From Ctenosaura bakeri (taxonomy: Eukaryota > Chordata > Lepidosauria > Squamata > Iguanidae), in assembly GCA_948474755.1 (NCBI GenBank), contig CAOLHI010000056.1, positions 868,001-932,000 on the forward strand: DNA of 64,000 nt, given 5' to 3'. The translations under genes and the position numbers were made by a program. Shown in pieces: positions 30,751 to 41,703 of the stretch. The first letter of the stretch is position 1. The number at the start of each line of letters is the position of its first letter. The notes beneath the pieces are model-generated. The model worked only from the letters and a program-made list of their open reading frames with translations, was not told where the DNA came from and did not search any database.

Positions 30751-31103
30751 TTGTAACTATTCAGTAAATAATGCCTCCGAATGGAATCTTACTGATTTTA
30801 TCTTTTTTTTCAAATGCACATGAAAATTCAGTACATAAACATTTGCTAGTGATACTCCTCTGTGAAGTAATAACTGAAATTGAGAAATCTTGAAAGAATC
30901 TACAAGCGGTTTAATTTTGCAAGGTTTACCCTGATGGGAAAACTAGCTTTTAAAACTCTTAGGAGGAAAAGAGAGATCAGAGAGTATAATTTTGAAGCTA
31001 CATGCTATTCCTTTATCATGTTTGTTTCAGAAACAAACTTCCCCGATGGACCTCTACAAACACAGTTTTAAACTGGAACATTGTAAATCATTCTTGACTT
31101 TTG
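30751..31103. promoter_or_regulatory. Unique block, candidate conserved non-coding DNA
   Basis: AT-rich unique sequence at 30830-31080 without repeats or coding potential. The regulatory reading is a guess from composition. Confidence 0.2.
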
Positions 31104-31282
31104 GGCCATTTCTGCACTAGTGCGTTATAGCACGATGATTCCACTTTCAACATCCTCTGGAATCCTGGGGTTTGCAGTTTCGGGGGGGCTGGCCGGCCCC
31201 TCCCTAAACTGCAAACCCCAGGATTCCAGAGGATGTTGAAAGTGGAATCATCGCACTATAACAGGCTAGTGCGGAAATGGCC
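31104..31282. mobile_element. Fold-back MITE, short form
   Basis: Both arms share CGATGATTCC and ATCCTCTGG; the arms differ at TAGTGCG versus TAGCCTG. Termini GGCC...GGCC. Confidence 0.92.
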
Positions 31283-31319
31283 TCAGTCTTAAGTTTAATT
31301 TAGGTTTAGTAATGCAGGC

Positions 31320-31760
31320 CAGAATTCACTATGACAGATATGAATGCTTAACCTAGAATTACTGGTTCATGAGTGGCTCGTATTCATGATCCCTATGTAT
31401 TCACTAGTTTAGGAAACATGTAGGCACTGTGAAATATCCCCAGTCCAAACTACCAGGGAGCAGCCACTGCAAGCAACAGGGTCTGTTCCCTTGTTTACAT
31501 TCCTTTCTACCATCGCCCGTCTTCTGTGGGTAATCTCTGGTACGACAGGAACTGTGCTTCTGACTCCTGTTGTCCTGGAGATTGTTCATGGGATGGAGTG
31601 GAAACATCTGTCTGTTGCATCCTGATCACCACGGGAACAGATCCCTGTCAAGGGCAGTGGCTGCTGCCCAGTAAGTGAGGAGGGGAGAGATTGGGCTAGG
31701 AGACACTATTTAGCAACCTAAATAAGACGGGTTTGTAGCTACATAGGTGGTACAGAATCA
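31320..31760. repeat. Unclassified dispersed repeat alpha, copy 2
   Basis: Longest copy in the window. It contains GTATTCACTAGTTTAGGAAA, CTACCAGGGAGCAGCC, CTGTTGCATCCTGATC and GGAGACACTATTTAGCAA, shared in order with 1377-1777 and 59650-59934. Confidence 0.65.
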
Positions 31761-32019
31761 TGCCCTATTATCTGTATTACTGATAATAGTGCCTGATCAT
31801 TATATGAAATATTGCACCTGATAAAATATAAAATAGTGGAATCCTGTTGCTGTACCAGTTAGGTGCCTAAATACACCAAAGGCACCAGAAAGAACTGATG
31901 AGTAGTTACACACCGTCCAAGAATGCACAGTTGCTACATTTGCAGAACTCTGCTTACACACTATGAACTGAGGACAGATGTTATACCCTAGCCAAAAGAG
32001 GTGCAATTTCAAGCACAAG
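31761..32019. other. No gene seen
   Basis: Unrecognised. Confidence 0.5.
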
Positions 32020-32300
32020 GGAATTTCCATGTGTATAAAACATCGACACAGTGCTATAAGACTGGAATCCTATTCATGCTTCACACGTACAGAAATTCCC
32101 AACAGAAGTGGTTGGACATTTTGGGTCTGATGAAGAATGAAGAATGCCTGCATTCAGTCCAAGCTTGCACTGGTGGACTTTCACATGGAACACACTTGTG
32201 CATGGATGAGCTCAAGCTGTTGCATGGGTTCAGTTGTACACTGTTGCCATTCAATGTAAGTGTTGCATAGCACAATTAATGCATGAATGTATCTTGGCAG
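32020..32300. repeat. Unclassified dispersed repeat beta
   Basis: TGCATGG/CCATGCA-rich sequence with GAAGTGGTTGGACATTTTGG, close to GGAAGTGGTTGGGCCTTTTT at 45330. Confidence 0.45.
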
Positions 32301-33261
32301 AAACAATGAATGTATTAGTGTTTTTGAGCAGATATCATAACAAGGGAAAACAAGAGAGCTGCGAAGGCCACTTCCCAAAGTGATCAGATGGCCGGGTGAG
32401 GGGTGCGTGAATTTGCCATTATTCTGGGATTTCAGCAAATGCTCACATTAGATGAACTGAAATGACCCTTGGTGACGACCCCTCCTTTTTTTTGCTCTTT
32501 GCATGCCTTTCTCCTTACCTGGTCTGAGTAGTGGGTGATATTCACAGACTCTGAATAAGGGATGGGGAACAGAGAGAATCAATGATCCCTTTGGAAAGAT
32601 AACAGCCCCGGGCTGCCCTGCAAAGAGTTGGGGAGGGGATTAGATATGAAGGAGGCCCCTCCCGGGCCTTCCCCTGCTGTTGCCTTTTTCAATTATAATT
32701 AAATCCCCTCCAATCATCAAGGGTTGGCCATTGAAAACCTCCACCAAGCATCAGTGACTTTAAGTGAACGGGGTTAGTGAACCATATTGAAGGAACGGTG
32801 TTGCCCTATTCACGTTCTTTTCAATGAGATTTAGTTGTTGTGAACCTAATTTGCATATTGATTCCACCAAAAAGGAGAAAGAGAGGGAGAGAACATGTTC
32901 TAAGAGGAGAGCGGCTTTTGCAATTGAGAGGAGAGGTGGGTAAAAGTAGAAGCTGTGAGACTTTGGAAAATGCAGAGAAGGTCCTTGGAGTCATATAAAT
33001 CTGGGTGCAGAAGGCAAAGAGGTAGCACAGAGCAGAAGAGGGAGAAAAATACATTACAGCGTGGTTTGTTATTTAGCAAAATTGGCCACGATTTTACATC
33101 AACAATATAGCTACAATATCATAGTTACATTTTATTGCCTTATCCAACCCCTGAAACCCACCTTAAAAGCCAGCCATCCCGAGTGATAGAGCTGGAGAGC
33201 AGGGTGCTGTAGAAGGATGTTACTAGCCCACTTCCTGGACCTGGAGGGATCCTTACTTCTG
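32301..33261. promoter_or_regulatory. Unique stretch, candidate conserved non-coding DNA
   Basis: No repeats recognised. The part 32690-32790 (TTCAATTATAATTAAATCCC, CCAATCATCAAGGGTTGGCC) is rich in homeodomain-like sites. No open frame with a domain. Confidence 0.25.
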
Positions 33262-33460
33262 CAGCGGCAGAGCTTGGAGTGTGCTGAGGGGGGGCAGGAG
33301 GGGAGGGGCTACGGTGCAAGGGGTGTGGCCACTGTGTGCGGGCACGTGGCTATGGGGTGTGTGGGCATGGCCAGGGTATGTGGGGGTGTGACTAAGGGCC
33401 AGGATGCCCCAAAAACATTGCCATCCAGGGTGAATCACCCCCCACATCCCTATGCGACTG
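33262..33460 (+). mobile_element. Non-autonomous hAT, copy 3
   Basis: It starts CAGCGGCAGAGCTTGGAG and ends CCCTATGCGACTG. The 8-bp flanks TACTTCTG/TGCTTCTA match at 6 of 8. The interior has GGTGTGGCCAC/GGGCATGGCCAG repeats. Confidence 0.82.
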
Positions 33461-33807
33461 TGCTTCTACTTCTCACACTATCATTTGCTATGAAGAGGGG
33501 GTTTGTCACATCATCACACAGCACACTGCTTGCTGGTGCCCGAGTGCTCTATCGGTTGAAACAACTGACTGGCTTTTGAGGTGATTTTGAGAGCATTTTC
33601 TTTCCTTTTTAAACTTTATTTGTATAAGCAAATATCCAGAAACAGTTCAAAATAACAATTGTACTGTTAAATAATATTGTGAACACAAACTACAGACAAA
33701 TATCTGAGAACATTTATCTACATTTCCTTGTATTTTCCTTCCTATATTTCTATATGTTCTATATTCTGTGATCTTTGCTCCTCAATCTACATATTTTATT
33801 TTATTTA
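33461..33807. other. No gene seen
   Basis: AT-rich; the part after 33600 may be a LINE 3' untranslated remnant, not identified. Confidence 0.4.
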
Positions 33808-34046
33808 TTTATTTATTTATTATTTATTTGTATCCTGCCTCTCCATATGGATTGAGGCAGCGAACAACTTACAAATAGCATGTATTTCGATACATTCCTA
33901 TACATGTCCCCAACAAGCTGGGTACTCATTTTACCAACCTGCGAAAGGATGGAAGGCTGAGTCAACCTTGGAGCCCGGCAGGATCGAACTCACAACCTTG
34001 TGGCTTGCAGTACTGGCATTTAACCACTGCGCCACCAGGGCTCTTC
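33808..34046 (-). mobile_element. tRNA-derived SINE
   Basis: (ATTT)n, then GTATCCTGCCTCTCCATATG, GGGTACTCATTTTACC, the B box complement GGATCGAACTC and the A box complement CCACTGCGCCA. Confidence 0.92.
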
Positions 34047-34446
34047 TTATTCTTTGTTTCTCATTTCGCTTAGTTGGATTTTCCTAAATAAATAAAATAT
34101 TATATACGATAGGGTTAGATTAAGTTCCCTCTTGTCCATCGATGGAAAGAAAAATGGTATTTGTCTTTTTGTACTCACACTTCCCTAATTATGTAACATC
34201 TCTACTCAGTTCATTCTGCACTTAGCACAACTGTTCCGCCTTTATCTTACTTCTTTGGATATCAATGGGACCACGATCATAAATGTGAATAGGAAACTGT
34301 CATACAGTGCAGTCATAAGTCTAACTTAAGACAGTGTAACTGGCTAACAGGAGGCCAGCCATTCTTTATAGCACGCCATTCAACATTAAAAATATAATAA
34401 GGCAGTTTACAAGATAAAAGCAATGTAGTTAAAAAATAAAAAAATG

Positions 34447-34724
34447 CAGTCCTCCATCCACATTCAGGGGTTTGACCTTCACAAATTTGATTATTTACAA
34501 AGCATGTATTTGCCTCCCTGCCTCTATTTTCCTCTCCACCAATCCCTTGCATTCCTCACCCCAGGTTTGCCAGGCTTCTGTTTAAAATGGATGTCTTTTT
34601 TCCTTTTTGGGTGAGCAACCCCCTCTCCTACTGCTGGAGGTGTGTCCTCTCTCCCATGCAGCTGCACTTTCTGCTGTGTAATGGCTGCTGATTGGTCAGA
34701 TGCTCTCTCTGCTCCTACCCCTAC

Positions 34725-34755
<31 letters not shown>

Positions 34756-35238
34756 TTATTATTATTATTATTATTATTATTTATTTGTATCCTGCCTCTC
34801 CAAATGGATTGAGGCAGCGAACAACTTACAAATAGCATGTATTTCGATACATTTCTATACATGCCCCCAACAAGCTGGGTACTCATTTTACCGACCTGCG
34901 AAAGGATGGAAGGCTGAGTCAACCTTGGAGCTGGGCAGGATCGAACTCACAACCTTGTGGTTTGCAGTACTGGCATTTAACCACTGCGCCACCAGGGCTC
35001 CCTTTTCAAGATGGCTGCCAGAAGTAACCAGAAGGGAAGAACTGTATTTTTCTTCCTTTCGGGAGGGGGGAGTACTGGTAAGCCCTTTAGTGTGTTTTTT
35101 TACTCCCTCTGGGGCCAGAGGCAAAGGAATGGGAGAGGGAGCTCTGGAGAGGAATTTGGGAGTGGGAGTTATTCATGATTTTTCCACTTTTGTGAGAGTT
35201 CTGTGCCCCTAACCCCCATGAATGTGGAGAGGCTACTG
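34447..35238 (-). mobile_element. Mariner/pogo-like non-autonomous element, with nested SINE
   Basis: Ends CAGTCCTCCATCCACATTC and AATGTGGAGAGGCTACTG. It aligns in opposite orientation with 41704-42134 throughout (GGGTGAGCAACCCCC, TGATTGGTCAGATGCTCTC). The SINE at 34729-35004 is an insertion. Flanks are TG on both sides where TA is usual. Confidence 0.8.
34729..35004 (-). mobile_element. tRNA-derived SINE with (TTC)n(TTA)n tail
   Basis: Microsatellite (TTC)n(ATT)n at 34729-34790, then GTATCCTGCCTCTCC and the same body and promoter boxes as the 33808 copy. Confidence 0.92.
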
Positions 35239-35274
35239 TGTACACCGTCATATCATCCTCATATCATGTCATAA

Positions 35275-35494
35275 GGGAGCCCTGGTGGTTCAGTGGTTAA
35301 ATGCCGGTACCGCAGCCACAAGGTTTTGAGTTCGATCTTGCCGGGTTCCAGGTTGACTCAGCCTTTCATCCTTCTGCAGGTTGGCAAAATGAGTACCCAG
35401 CTTGTTGGGGGCAATTAGCTAACACATTGTAAACTGCTTAGAGAGCACTTAGCTGATAAGCAATATAGAAATACAGATGCTATTGCTATTGCTG
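35275..35494 (+). mobile_element. tRNA-derived SINE, L2-like tail type
   Basis: GGGAGCCCTGGTGGTTCAGTGG head and GAGTTCGATCTTG B box. It shares TACCCAGCTTGTTGGGGGCA with the other tRNA SINEs, then takes the alternative tail GTAAACTGCTTAGAGAGCAC and a (TATTGC)n end. Confidence 0.92.
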
Positions 35495-35589
35495 TCCTGA
35501 ACATACTCAGTCATAGCTGAGATCCTGCATCTAGGAAACAGAGTATAACTTGGCATTCATGGCATTACATGTCAATTATGCATTAGGGA

Positions 35590-35770
35590 ATTGCAACTAC
35601 CACATTTGCCAGTGTACAAGATACACCTGTATAAGATGCACCTGCATATTAGACGCACCATTTATAACCTGGCAAGTACTATTTGCTGGCATATAAGACA
35701 CATCAGTGTAAAAGATGCACCCCATTTTCAAATAGTATTTTTCAGGAAAAAAAGTGAACCTCATTTGCCA
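35590..35770. repeat. Degenerate ATAAGAYGCACC repeat
   Basis: GTACAAGATACACC, GTATAAGATGCACC, ATATTAGACGCACC and GTAAAAGATGCACC recur at short spacing, with TTTGCCAGTG and TTTGCTGGCA at the edges. It looks like an old DNA transposon end, unclassified. Confidence 0.5.
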
Positions 35771-35789
35771 GCAAGTGCAGTATTGGAAA

Positions 35790-36185
35790 GACCATATCTC
35801 CCTATACAAGCCCTCCAGAGCCCTATGATTTGCAAGGGAGGGCTTTCTCTCAATCTTGCTAACATCCTAGACTTGCCTGATGAGGAATCAAAAAAGACCC
35901 TTCTCAATGGCTGCTTCACCCTCTGGAACTCTCTTCTGCAGGAGGCTAGGCTGGAGCCCTCCCTGCTTTCCTTTCACTGGCAGGAAAAACATTTCTTTTC
36001 CAGCAGGTATTTAAAGCATGAGCAAGTGATAGTTATTAAGATTTTTTTTAAAAGTAGGCTTAATCGTTTTTATAGGCTTTAATGTTTCTAATTATTTTAA
36101 ATGCTTTCTAATGTTTTTTAACTTTTTTGGAAGATGTCTTGGGTCCCACTCTGAGAGAAAGGCAGCATATAAATCTAAACAAACA
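35790..36185 (+). mobile_element. L2-like LINE 3' end
   Basis: The plus frame reads LLNGCFTLWNSLLQEARLEP, the LINE ORF end of the LWNSLPxEIRL type. The 3' tail is CACTCTGAGAGAAAGGCAGC and TATAAAT, then A-rich. Confidence 0.75.
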
Positions 36186-36420
36186 AAATAAATAAAACTG
36201 TGTACAACTGAGTGTGCAAATAGATGTGAAATGAACAATTGCAATGCACACCTGCACGTTCAGTGAGCAGTGCAGAATGTTTATCTGATTTCCATGCAAA
36301 ATAGCATCATACATGCAAAAGCACCACATGTGCAATTCTGCTTCTGCAGCTTTCAATGTATACCAGCTTCTGCAATGGACAAAAATAATCTGCCACTTCT
36401 GTAGGAGAACTAAGGCAGGT
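36186..36420. repeat. Unclassified dispersed repeat beta
   Basis: ATGCA-rich with the end GTAGGTCACTAACAGGAAGC. Confidence 0.45.
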
Positions 36421-36648
36421 GTAGGTCACTAACAGGAAGCTGTCTGATTTTAAAATCATCTGATTTTAAAAGCTAAGGAGAGCCTGGTGGGCTCTTAAAT
36501 GAGAGACCACCAGTGGTAGATACCACAAATATTTAGATGCCTGAACTCCCAAGAGCTTTTGCAACCCCTCAGAGTGGACAAAACTGGGATGGATAAATCA
36601 GCTTAGGGTATGGCAATTTCCAAGGTAACCTGAAAGCACATACACAAA
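36421..36648. other. No gene seen
   Basis: Unrecognised. Confidence 0.4.
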
Positions 36649-37302
36649 CAAAGTGGAATCATAGTGCTATAACTGTGTACAGTCCTCCCTCCACATTCAC
36701 AGGTTTGACCTTTGCAAATGTGATTATGCGTGAAGTGGGTAGGTGTCTCCCCCATGCATTCTTCTCCTTCCATTCCCCTGCATTTTGCTGGGGGTGGAGA
36801 AGGAAGGCAAATAAGCCCAGGCAAACAACGATGGAATGAGGGGAAGGCACACATACACTTTCTCCCCTCTGGAGCTCCTCCTTCCCATTTCCATGCATTT
36901 GGCTTCACCAGGAGAATGCACACTGAAGCAAAAGGCAAGGGAAAGGAGCCATATGGGTGGCTTCTTTTTCCCCTCCAGAACACCCCCTTCCATCTCCATG
37001 CATTTTGCCTGGGCATGGAGAATGCACCCTGAAGCAAAACTCAAGGGGATGAGAGTGAGAAAAGGCACATGTGCACCTTTCTTCTCCCCCCTGAACTCCC
37101 ACCTCCCATTCCTATGCATTTTGCCCCAGGAGAGAGAATGCACGCCAAGGCAAAAGGCAAGAGATTGGAGGGAGAGCCCCAGAAAGGAATGGGAAAAGGC
37201 ATGCAGCAGAGGGGAGTTATTTCTGGCTTTTCCACTTTTGCAAGGGTTCTACACCCTAAACTCTCATGGAAGTGGAGGGGCCACTGCAGTGTGAAATGGA
37301 CC
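36649..37302. mobile_element. Fold-back MITE right arm, split by a mariner-like element
   Basis: AAGTGGAATCATAGTGCTAT...GTGTA before 36680 and GTGTGAAATGGACC after 37288 form the right end of a fold-back MITE. The split is exactly at a TA. Confidence 0.75.
36680..37286 (+). mobile_element. Mariner/pogo-like non-autonomous element with internal minisatellite
   Basis: Ends CAGTCCTCCCTCCACATTC and AAGTGGAGGGGCCACTG. The target is TA (right copy CA). The middle holds three units of a 102-117 bp repeat, starting near 36859, 36961 and 37078, each with CCATGCATTT...AGAATGCAC...GAAGCAAAA. Confidence 0.82.
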
Positions 37303-37380
37303 CAACTGAGCAAGATCTCTGAATTTCCAGGGCTTTCCCCCACCGTCTTTCCATTTAATAATTCCCAGCAATGAAACTAT

Positions 37381-37493
37381 GGCCATTTCTGCACTAGCCT
37401 GTTATAGCACTATGATTCCACTTTCAACATCCTATGGAATCCTGGGGATTGCAGTTTCGGGAGGCGCTATAACAGACTAGTGCGGAAATGACC
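37381..37493. mobile_element. Fold-back MITE, right arm mostly deleted
   Basis: Complete left arm GGCCATTTCTGCACTAG... to GGGAGG, then only GCGCTATAACAGACTAG to GACC on the right. Confidence 0.9.
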
Positions 37494-38097
37494 AATGTCT
37501 CTTCCTTGAGTTCCTCCGATTCCAGATTGTCGTGTCTGAGAGGAAGACCTTGAATTCCATCAGACTTTTCAAAGGGTTGATGTTTTGAGACGCAGCATTT
37601 ATTAGTTCTGCAGTCACTCGAGACACTTGAAGTTTATTCAAGGAATTTGTTTCCCTCCCTAGGTGTTGTGATAATTAATATTCCCTGTCACTAATTAAGA
37701 GAAGTAAATGGGACTCATTACTGAATACAGCAGGTGAGTTAAAAACAAAAGCTGACATTCTGTTGCCATTTTGTGCATGTATAAGACTCCTTACATAATG
37801 TGTTTGTACCTTTTTGACCACAGCATATTATCCATGTTGAGTTCATAGATCCATAAGCAAAGTTTTGCAAGTCTATTATGACTTCTACTTTGTTTATTTA
37901 ATTTGTAGTCCACTTTCATTCTGAACCCAAGGTGGCTTAGAAGAAACCATTATAACAGTATGTAATGGTTGCTTATGCAATCACACATTCTTGGATACTG
38001 TATGGCTACTTGTCAGTGACTTCAAAGTACCCTTTGATTCACTGGGATTGAAGAGATAGACATGCAGTTGGTGGCACAATGTCAGTATACATCAGAA
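37494..38097. promoter_or_regulatory. Candidate conserved block (37590-37740) and LINE tail (37870-37960)
   Basis: 37590-37740 is unique and holds GATAATTAATATTC, CACTAATTAAGAG and TTTATTAGTTCTG, homeodomain-like sites. 37870-37960 resembles a LINE tail in reverse (GTAGTCCACTTTCATTCTG, GGTGGCTTAGAAG). Confidence 0.3.
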
Positions 38098-38745
38098 TCA
38101 TAGAATCCTAGAGTTGGAAGAGACCCCAGGGGCCATCGAGTCCAACCCCCTGCTATGCAGGAACACCCATCAAAGCAATCCCAACAGATGGCCATCCAGC
38201 CTCTGCTTAAAAACCTCCAAAGAAGAAGACTCCAACACACTCCATTGAGGCAGCAGATTCCACTGCCAGACAGCTCTGACCATCAAGAAGTTCTTCCTGA
38301 GGTTCAAGTGGAATCTCCTTTCCTGTAGCTTGAATCCATTGCTCCTTGTCCTTGTCTCTGGAATGGTAGAGAACAAGCCTGCTCCCTCCTCAACATGACA
38401 TCCCTTCAAATATTTAAGCATGGCTATCATGTCCCCTCTTAACTTTCTCTTCTGCAGACTAAACATCCCCAGCTCCCTAAGCCACTCCTCGTAGAGTTTC
38501 ATGACTTCCAGACCCTCCACCATTTTGGTTGCCCTCCTCTGGACACGTTCCAGCTTGTTGACATCCTTCTTGAACTGAGGTGCCCAGAACTGGACACAGG
38601 ATTCCAAATGAGGCCTAACCAATGCAGAATAGAGTGGTACCATTACCTCCCTTGATCTAGATACCATACTCCTATTGATCCAATCAAGAATCGCTTTGGC
38701 TTTCTTGGCTGCTGCGTCACACTGCTGACTGAGAAGGATGGTGTA
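38098..38745 (-). mobile_element. CR1 LINE 3' region
   Basis: The minus strand begins near 38745 with [20 protein letters not shown] and runs without a stop to [13 protein letters not shown] at 38170, followed by the 3' terminal sequence complementary to ATCATAGAATCCTAGAG. It is the longest intact piece of CR1 C-terminus in the window (about 190 codons), downstream of the catalytic motifs. Confidence 0.9.
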
Positions 38746-38948
38746 ACACAACCACAACTTTACTACAGACAGCAATCTATTAGGGACGTATGAGAGCCAG
38801 TGTGTGTAGTGAGTGAGTGTTGGACTATGAGGCTGGAGACCATGGTTTGATTTCCTGCTCAGCCATGAAATCCACTGGATGACCGTAGGCATGTCACACG
38901 CTCTCAGCCTCAGAAAACCCTGTGGTAGGGTCAATATAAGTTGGCAAC

Positions 38949-40021
38949 TGTCAGAGTTCAACTCCCAGCCTGTGCTAATCAGCCAGCAAGGGAAGGAAAG
39001 TGATAGCCCTTGCCCAAGAAGAGAAGGCAGTGGGGAGTGTCCAGTGTTAACAATTAAGTAGAAACGCTGAGTCGAGCTGAAGTCAAGGTCAATCCAATAG
39101 TCTAGAACGCTGAAGGTCCGTCCAAAAAGTCAAGAGAGCCAGAACACAAAAGTCATGGAACCTTGAGTAGCGATTTGCTACAAGCAAACAGAAAGCGTGC
39201 CGAGAGACTTATATAGTTGAGGATAGCAGGTGTTTCTCATCATTGTTCTGTTTTCTCGATCTCACCAAAACAGCTTCCCTCTGAGCTGCTCTTTTCTGTC
39301 TCCTCCATGACTGAGAGTTGGGGAGCAAAGATGGATCTAATTCTTCTAAATCATTGCTGGCCCTATCTCCCTCTGGCACTAGCTGCAACAATTCTGTCTC
39401 AGCTTGTCTTTCAGCTGGTGAGGATATTGACAAGATAGTTTGCTCTATCGCTGAGGCCCTTTCTGCACGAGGCAAGGGAATATCTCCGTGTCGTTACCTA
39501 CCACTTCTTTTGGGGTCCTAAGCAACACGGACTGTGCCTGAACCCCTTCTGCAGGCCTCCTCCTTGGTCCAGGGCGAATCGGAGCAGTGCGAGGTCTGTA
39601 GATCCGCACTGCTCCGTCTTCCAAAATGGCGGCTCCTGCTTCCAAAATGGCGGCTTCCGGTTGGTCGTGGGTCTTGACCAACTGCTGAAGCTCGTCATGC
39701 CTAAAGCTCATCCTCTGCAGATCGCAGGCTCGCATTGATGCAAGCCTGCGAATCTGCACAAGGGAGCAGGAATGCAATGGCGCGTTCCAGGAAAATAAAG
39801 ACCTGTTTTTTCCAGTCTTTCAAAAACATGCTGGAGGACCACTTGGGGTCGTCTTGGAGCAGACTGAGGTGTGGATCTCCGGTAAGTAGTCCGCTCCTAA
39901 TCCGCTCCAAGGTGCAGACAACCTCCCTGCGAGGACGCACTGCCCCGTTCTAATTGCCTGGTGCGGAAAGGGCCTGACTCTGTTTCTGGCACAATCGACC
40001 TCTGAGTCATCATCTATCACA
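38949..40021 (-). mobile_element. Solo LTR, split by a hairpin-rich MITE
   Basis: On the minus strand it starts TGTGATAG and ends CTCTGACA. Without the nested MITE (39455-39974 plus TGA) it is 550 bp, against 552 bp for its sister at 46525-47076. An open frame with QSWRRQKRAAQREAV matches the sister copy. TATATAAG lies at 39210. Confidence 0.9.
39455..39974. mobile_element. Hairpin-rich MITE, copy 3
   Basis: Ends GGCCCTTTCTGCACGAGG and GTGCGGAAAGGGCC, target duplication TGA (39452-39454, 39975-39977). Opposite orientation to copy 1. Hairpins CGCAGGCTCGCATTGATGCA (39723-39750) and AAAGACCTG/CCAGTCTTT. The segment with CCAAAATGGCGGC is duplicated (39617-39660). Confidence 0.92.
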
Positions 40022-40060
40022 CTAACAACTTGAAGGCACACAACAGCATGCCCTTACACA

Positions 40061-40539
40061 AGCAAATGTCCTTATTCAGGCACTGAGAGGTTTGACATTC
40101 TCTCTGCAGCACCCAAAGCCCTCCCCTTGGCTTGCTGAAAAGGCCCCAGAGCTGATCTGCATGAGCATTCTATGCTTTATGGTGAGCAAACAGGATTGGA
40201 GAAGCATCTGGGAACATCCCCACAGCCAGACACAAAATGGAGGGCCCTGGTAGAGCTCAGCTCTGATGTCATCATTTTGCATCTGGCTATGGAGATCTAG
40301 CCAGATGTTTTGTGATCCTGCCTGCTCTCCACAAAATACAGAATAGCTGTGCAGGATGGCTTCAGGAGCTTTGTAGTGGTTCAGAGGATACATAACTCAG
40401 CACAGGATAGGTCTGCATGCAGATATTTATCCTACACTGAGGGTATGTTGGACTGAGGTCTGTACATCAAGCACGATTCAGGAGGTCAGCTAAAATTTTG
40501 AGACACAGCAAGTACACAAGAAATGCTTCCACCTGAAAG
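40061..40539. other. No gene seen; minor repeat shared with 55780-55940
   Basis: ATCTGGCTATGGAGATCTAG with ATGATGTCATC-type flanks has a diverged counterpart near 55800-55920 (ATCTGGTATCATAGCCAGAT). No coding motif. Confidence 0.4.
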
Positions 40540-40669
40540 GCTAGGGCTAGCATCCTGTTTGTGAATTTCACAAGTGTAAGTTCCTGTACAAAACCAGTTG
40601 GACTTTTTGGTTGCTGTTGTTTTGTCTGATGCATTATGTCTAAATTCAGTTCAAGGTTGTGGAAACTGA
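40540..40669. repeat. Unclassified dispersed repeat beta
   Basis: GCTAGCATCCTGTTTGTGAA and AAATTCAGTTCAAGGTTGTG, shared with 45285-45390 and 55075-55100. Confidence 0.5.
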
Positions 40670-40809
40670 GACCCATTCTGCACTGAACTGTTATAGCACT
40701 ATTATTCCACTTGCGACATCCTATGGAATCCTGGGGTTTGCAGTTTCGGGAGGGGCTGGATGTTGAAAGTGGAATCATCATGCTATAAGAGTGTAGTATG
40801 GAAAAGGCC
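40670..40809. mobile_element. Fold-back MITE, short form with deletion
   Basis: Left arm complete with CTTGCGACATCC; right arm begins at GATGTTGAAAGTGG, so the arms are of different variants. Right end GGAAAAGGCC. Confidence 0.87.
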
Positions 40810-41701
40810 ATTATCCAACAAGTGGCTTTCAATACTAATTTTGTGTGATTATTTTTCCCTTTCAAACAACAACAACAAAAGGAGATGTAGGGGTTATAGG
40901 AGCTTTGGGGTAATTTGACAGGGATCTATGGGGAGCAAAAAAAAAAAACCCTCCAAGGGCCACATGTCACCCATGGGGCTGCAGGTTGCCCACTTCTACT
41001 TTGTGATACTGAGTTTGGCCCTCGCATTCGTAGAAAAGAGCCACAGGATAAGCAGATCAGGGAAGAAGCTGGTGGATAAAGAAGCCTATCTGTGATGCTG
41101 AGGCTGGCTGACGTCCAAAAGTAGCCAGTTTTGTTCCATTGAACAAACGCTGGCCATAGATATATTTTCAAGAGTTGGCATCGAGTGATAAGAAATTGCT
41201 GAGTTCATTTTCTTCCCTGTTTTGTTCCTCTGGCTGCTCTCTGTCCAGAGATACTAATTAATAATTGTATTCTTCTTAAACTGTTCCGGCTTAGATTTCA
41301 AAAAGCCAGGGCTTAAGTCCTAGCTGCTGTCTTGAGTGAGATTGTTGCTCTCTGACTCTTTCTCTCTGAGTTTCTGGATAGGAGGCTTGGATTCTGGATG
41401 TGTATGGAGCTTCAGTTGGCTTAATTCAGAGAGACCAGAGCAAGGGGAACGGTTAGTCTCTTGAACACTCACAGCTGATCTGGGAAGTGGTCACATCTTT
41501 GTGAGGCGATGGGTCAGAGGGTGAGTCAGGAAATGTGTTCTAATGCAAGACTCTTAAGACCACTGTGCAAACCAGGCTCTCTGAGACAGGCCAGGGCCCA
41601 AGAGAGCAGAGGAGGAGCAAATCATATCTATGCTACAACATTATATCAATGGGATACCAATTTAATTGCCATGGCTCCATCCTGCAAAATCCTGGGATCT
41701 A
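40810..41701. other. No gene seen; hAT end near 40910-40998
   Basis: GGCTGCAGGTTGCCCACTTC resembles a CAGGGGTGGGCAAAC-type hAT terminus in reverse. The rest is unrecognised. Confidence 0.45.
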
Positions 41702-41703
41702 TA

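Larger units (their letters stand above)
38786..40060 (+). mobile_element. Sauria-type SINE, split by an LTR
   Basis: Head and body at 38786-38948 (GTGTTGGACTATGAGG, GCTCAGCCATGAAATCCAC). The Bov-B-like tail AACTTGAAGGCACACAACAG resumes after 40022. Flanks at the split, GCAAC and CTAAC, are the 5-bp LTR duplication with two changes. Confidence 0.9.
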
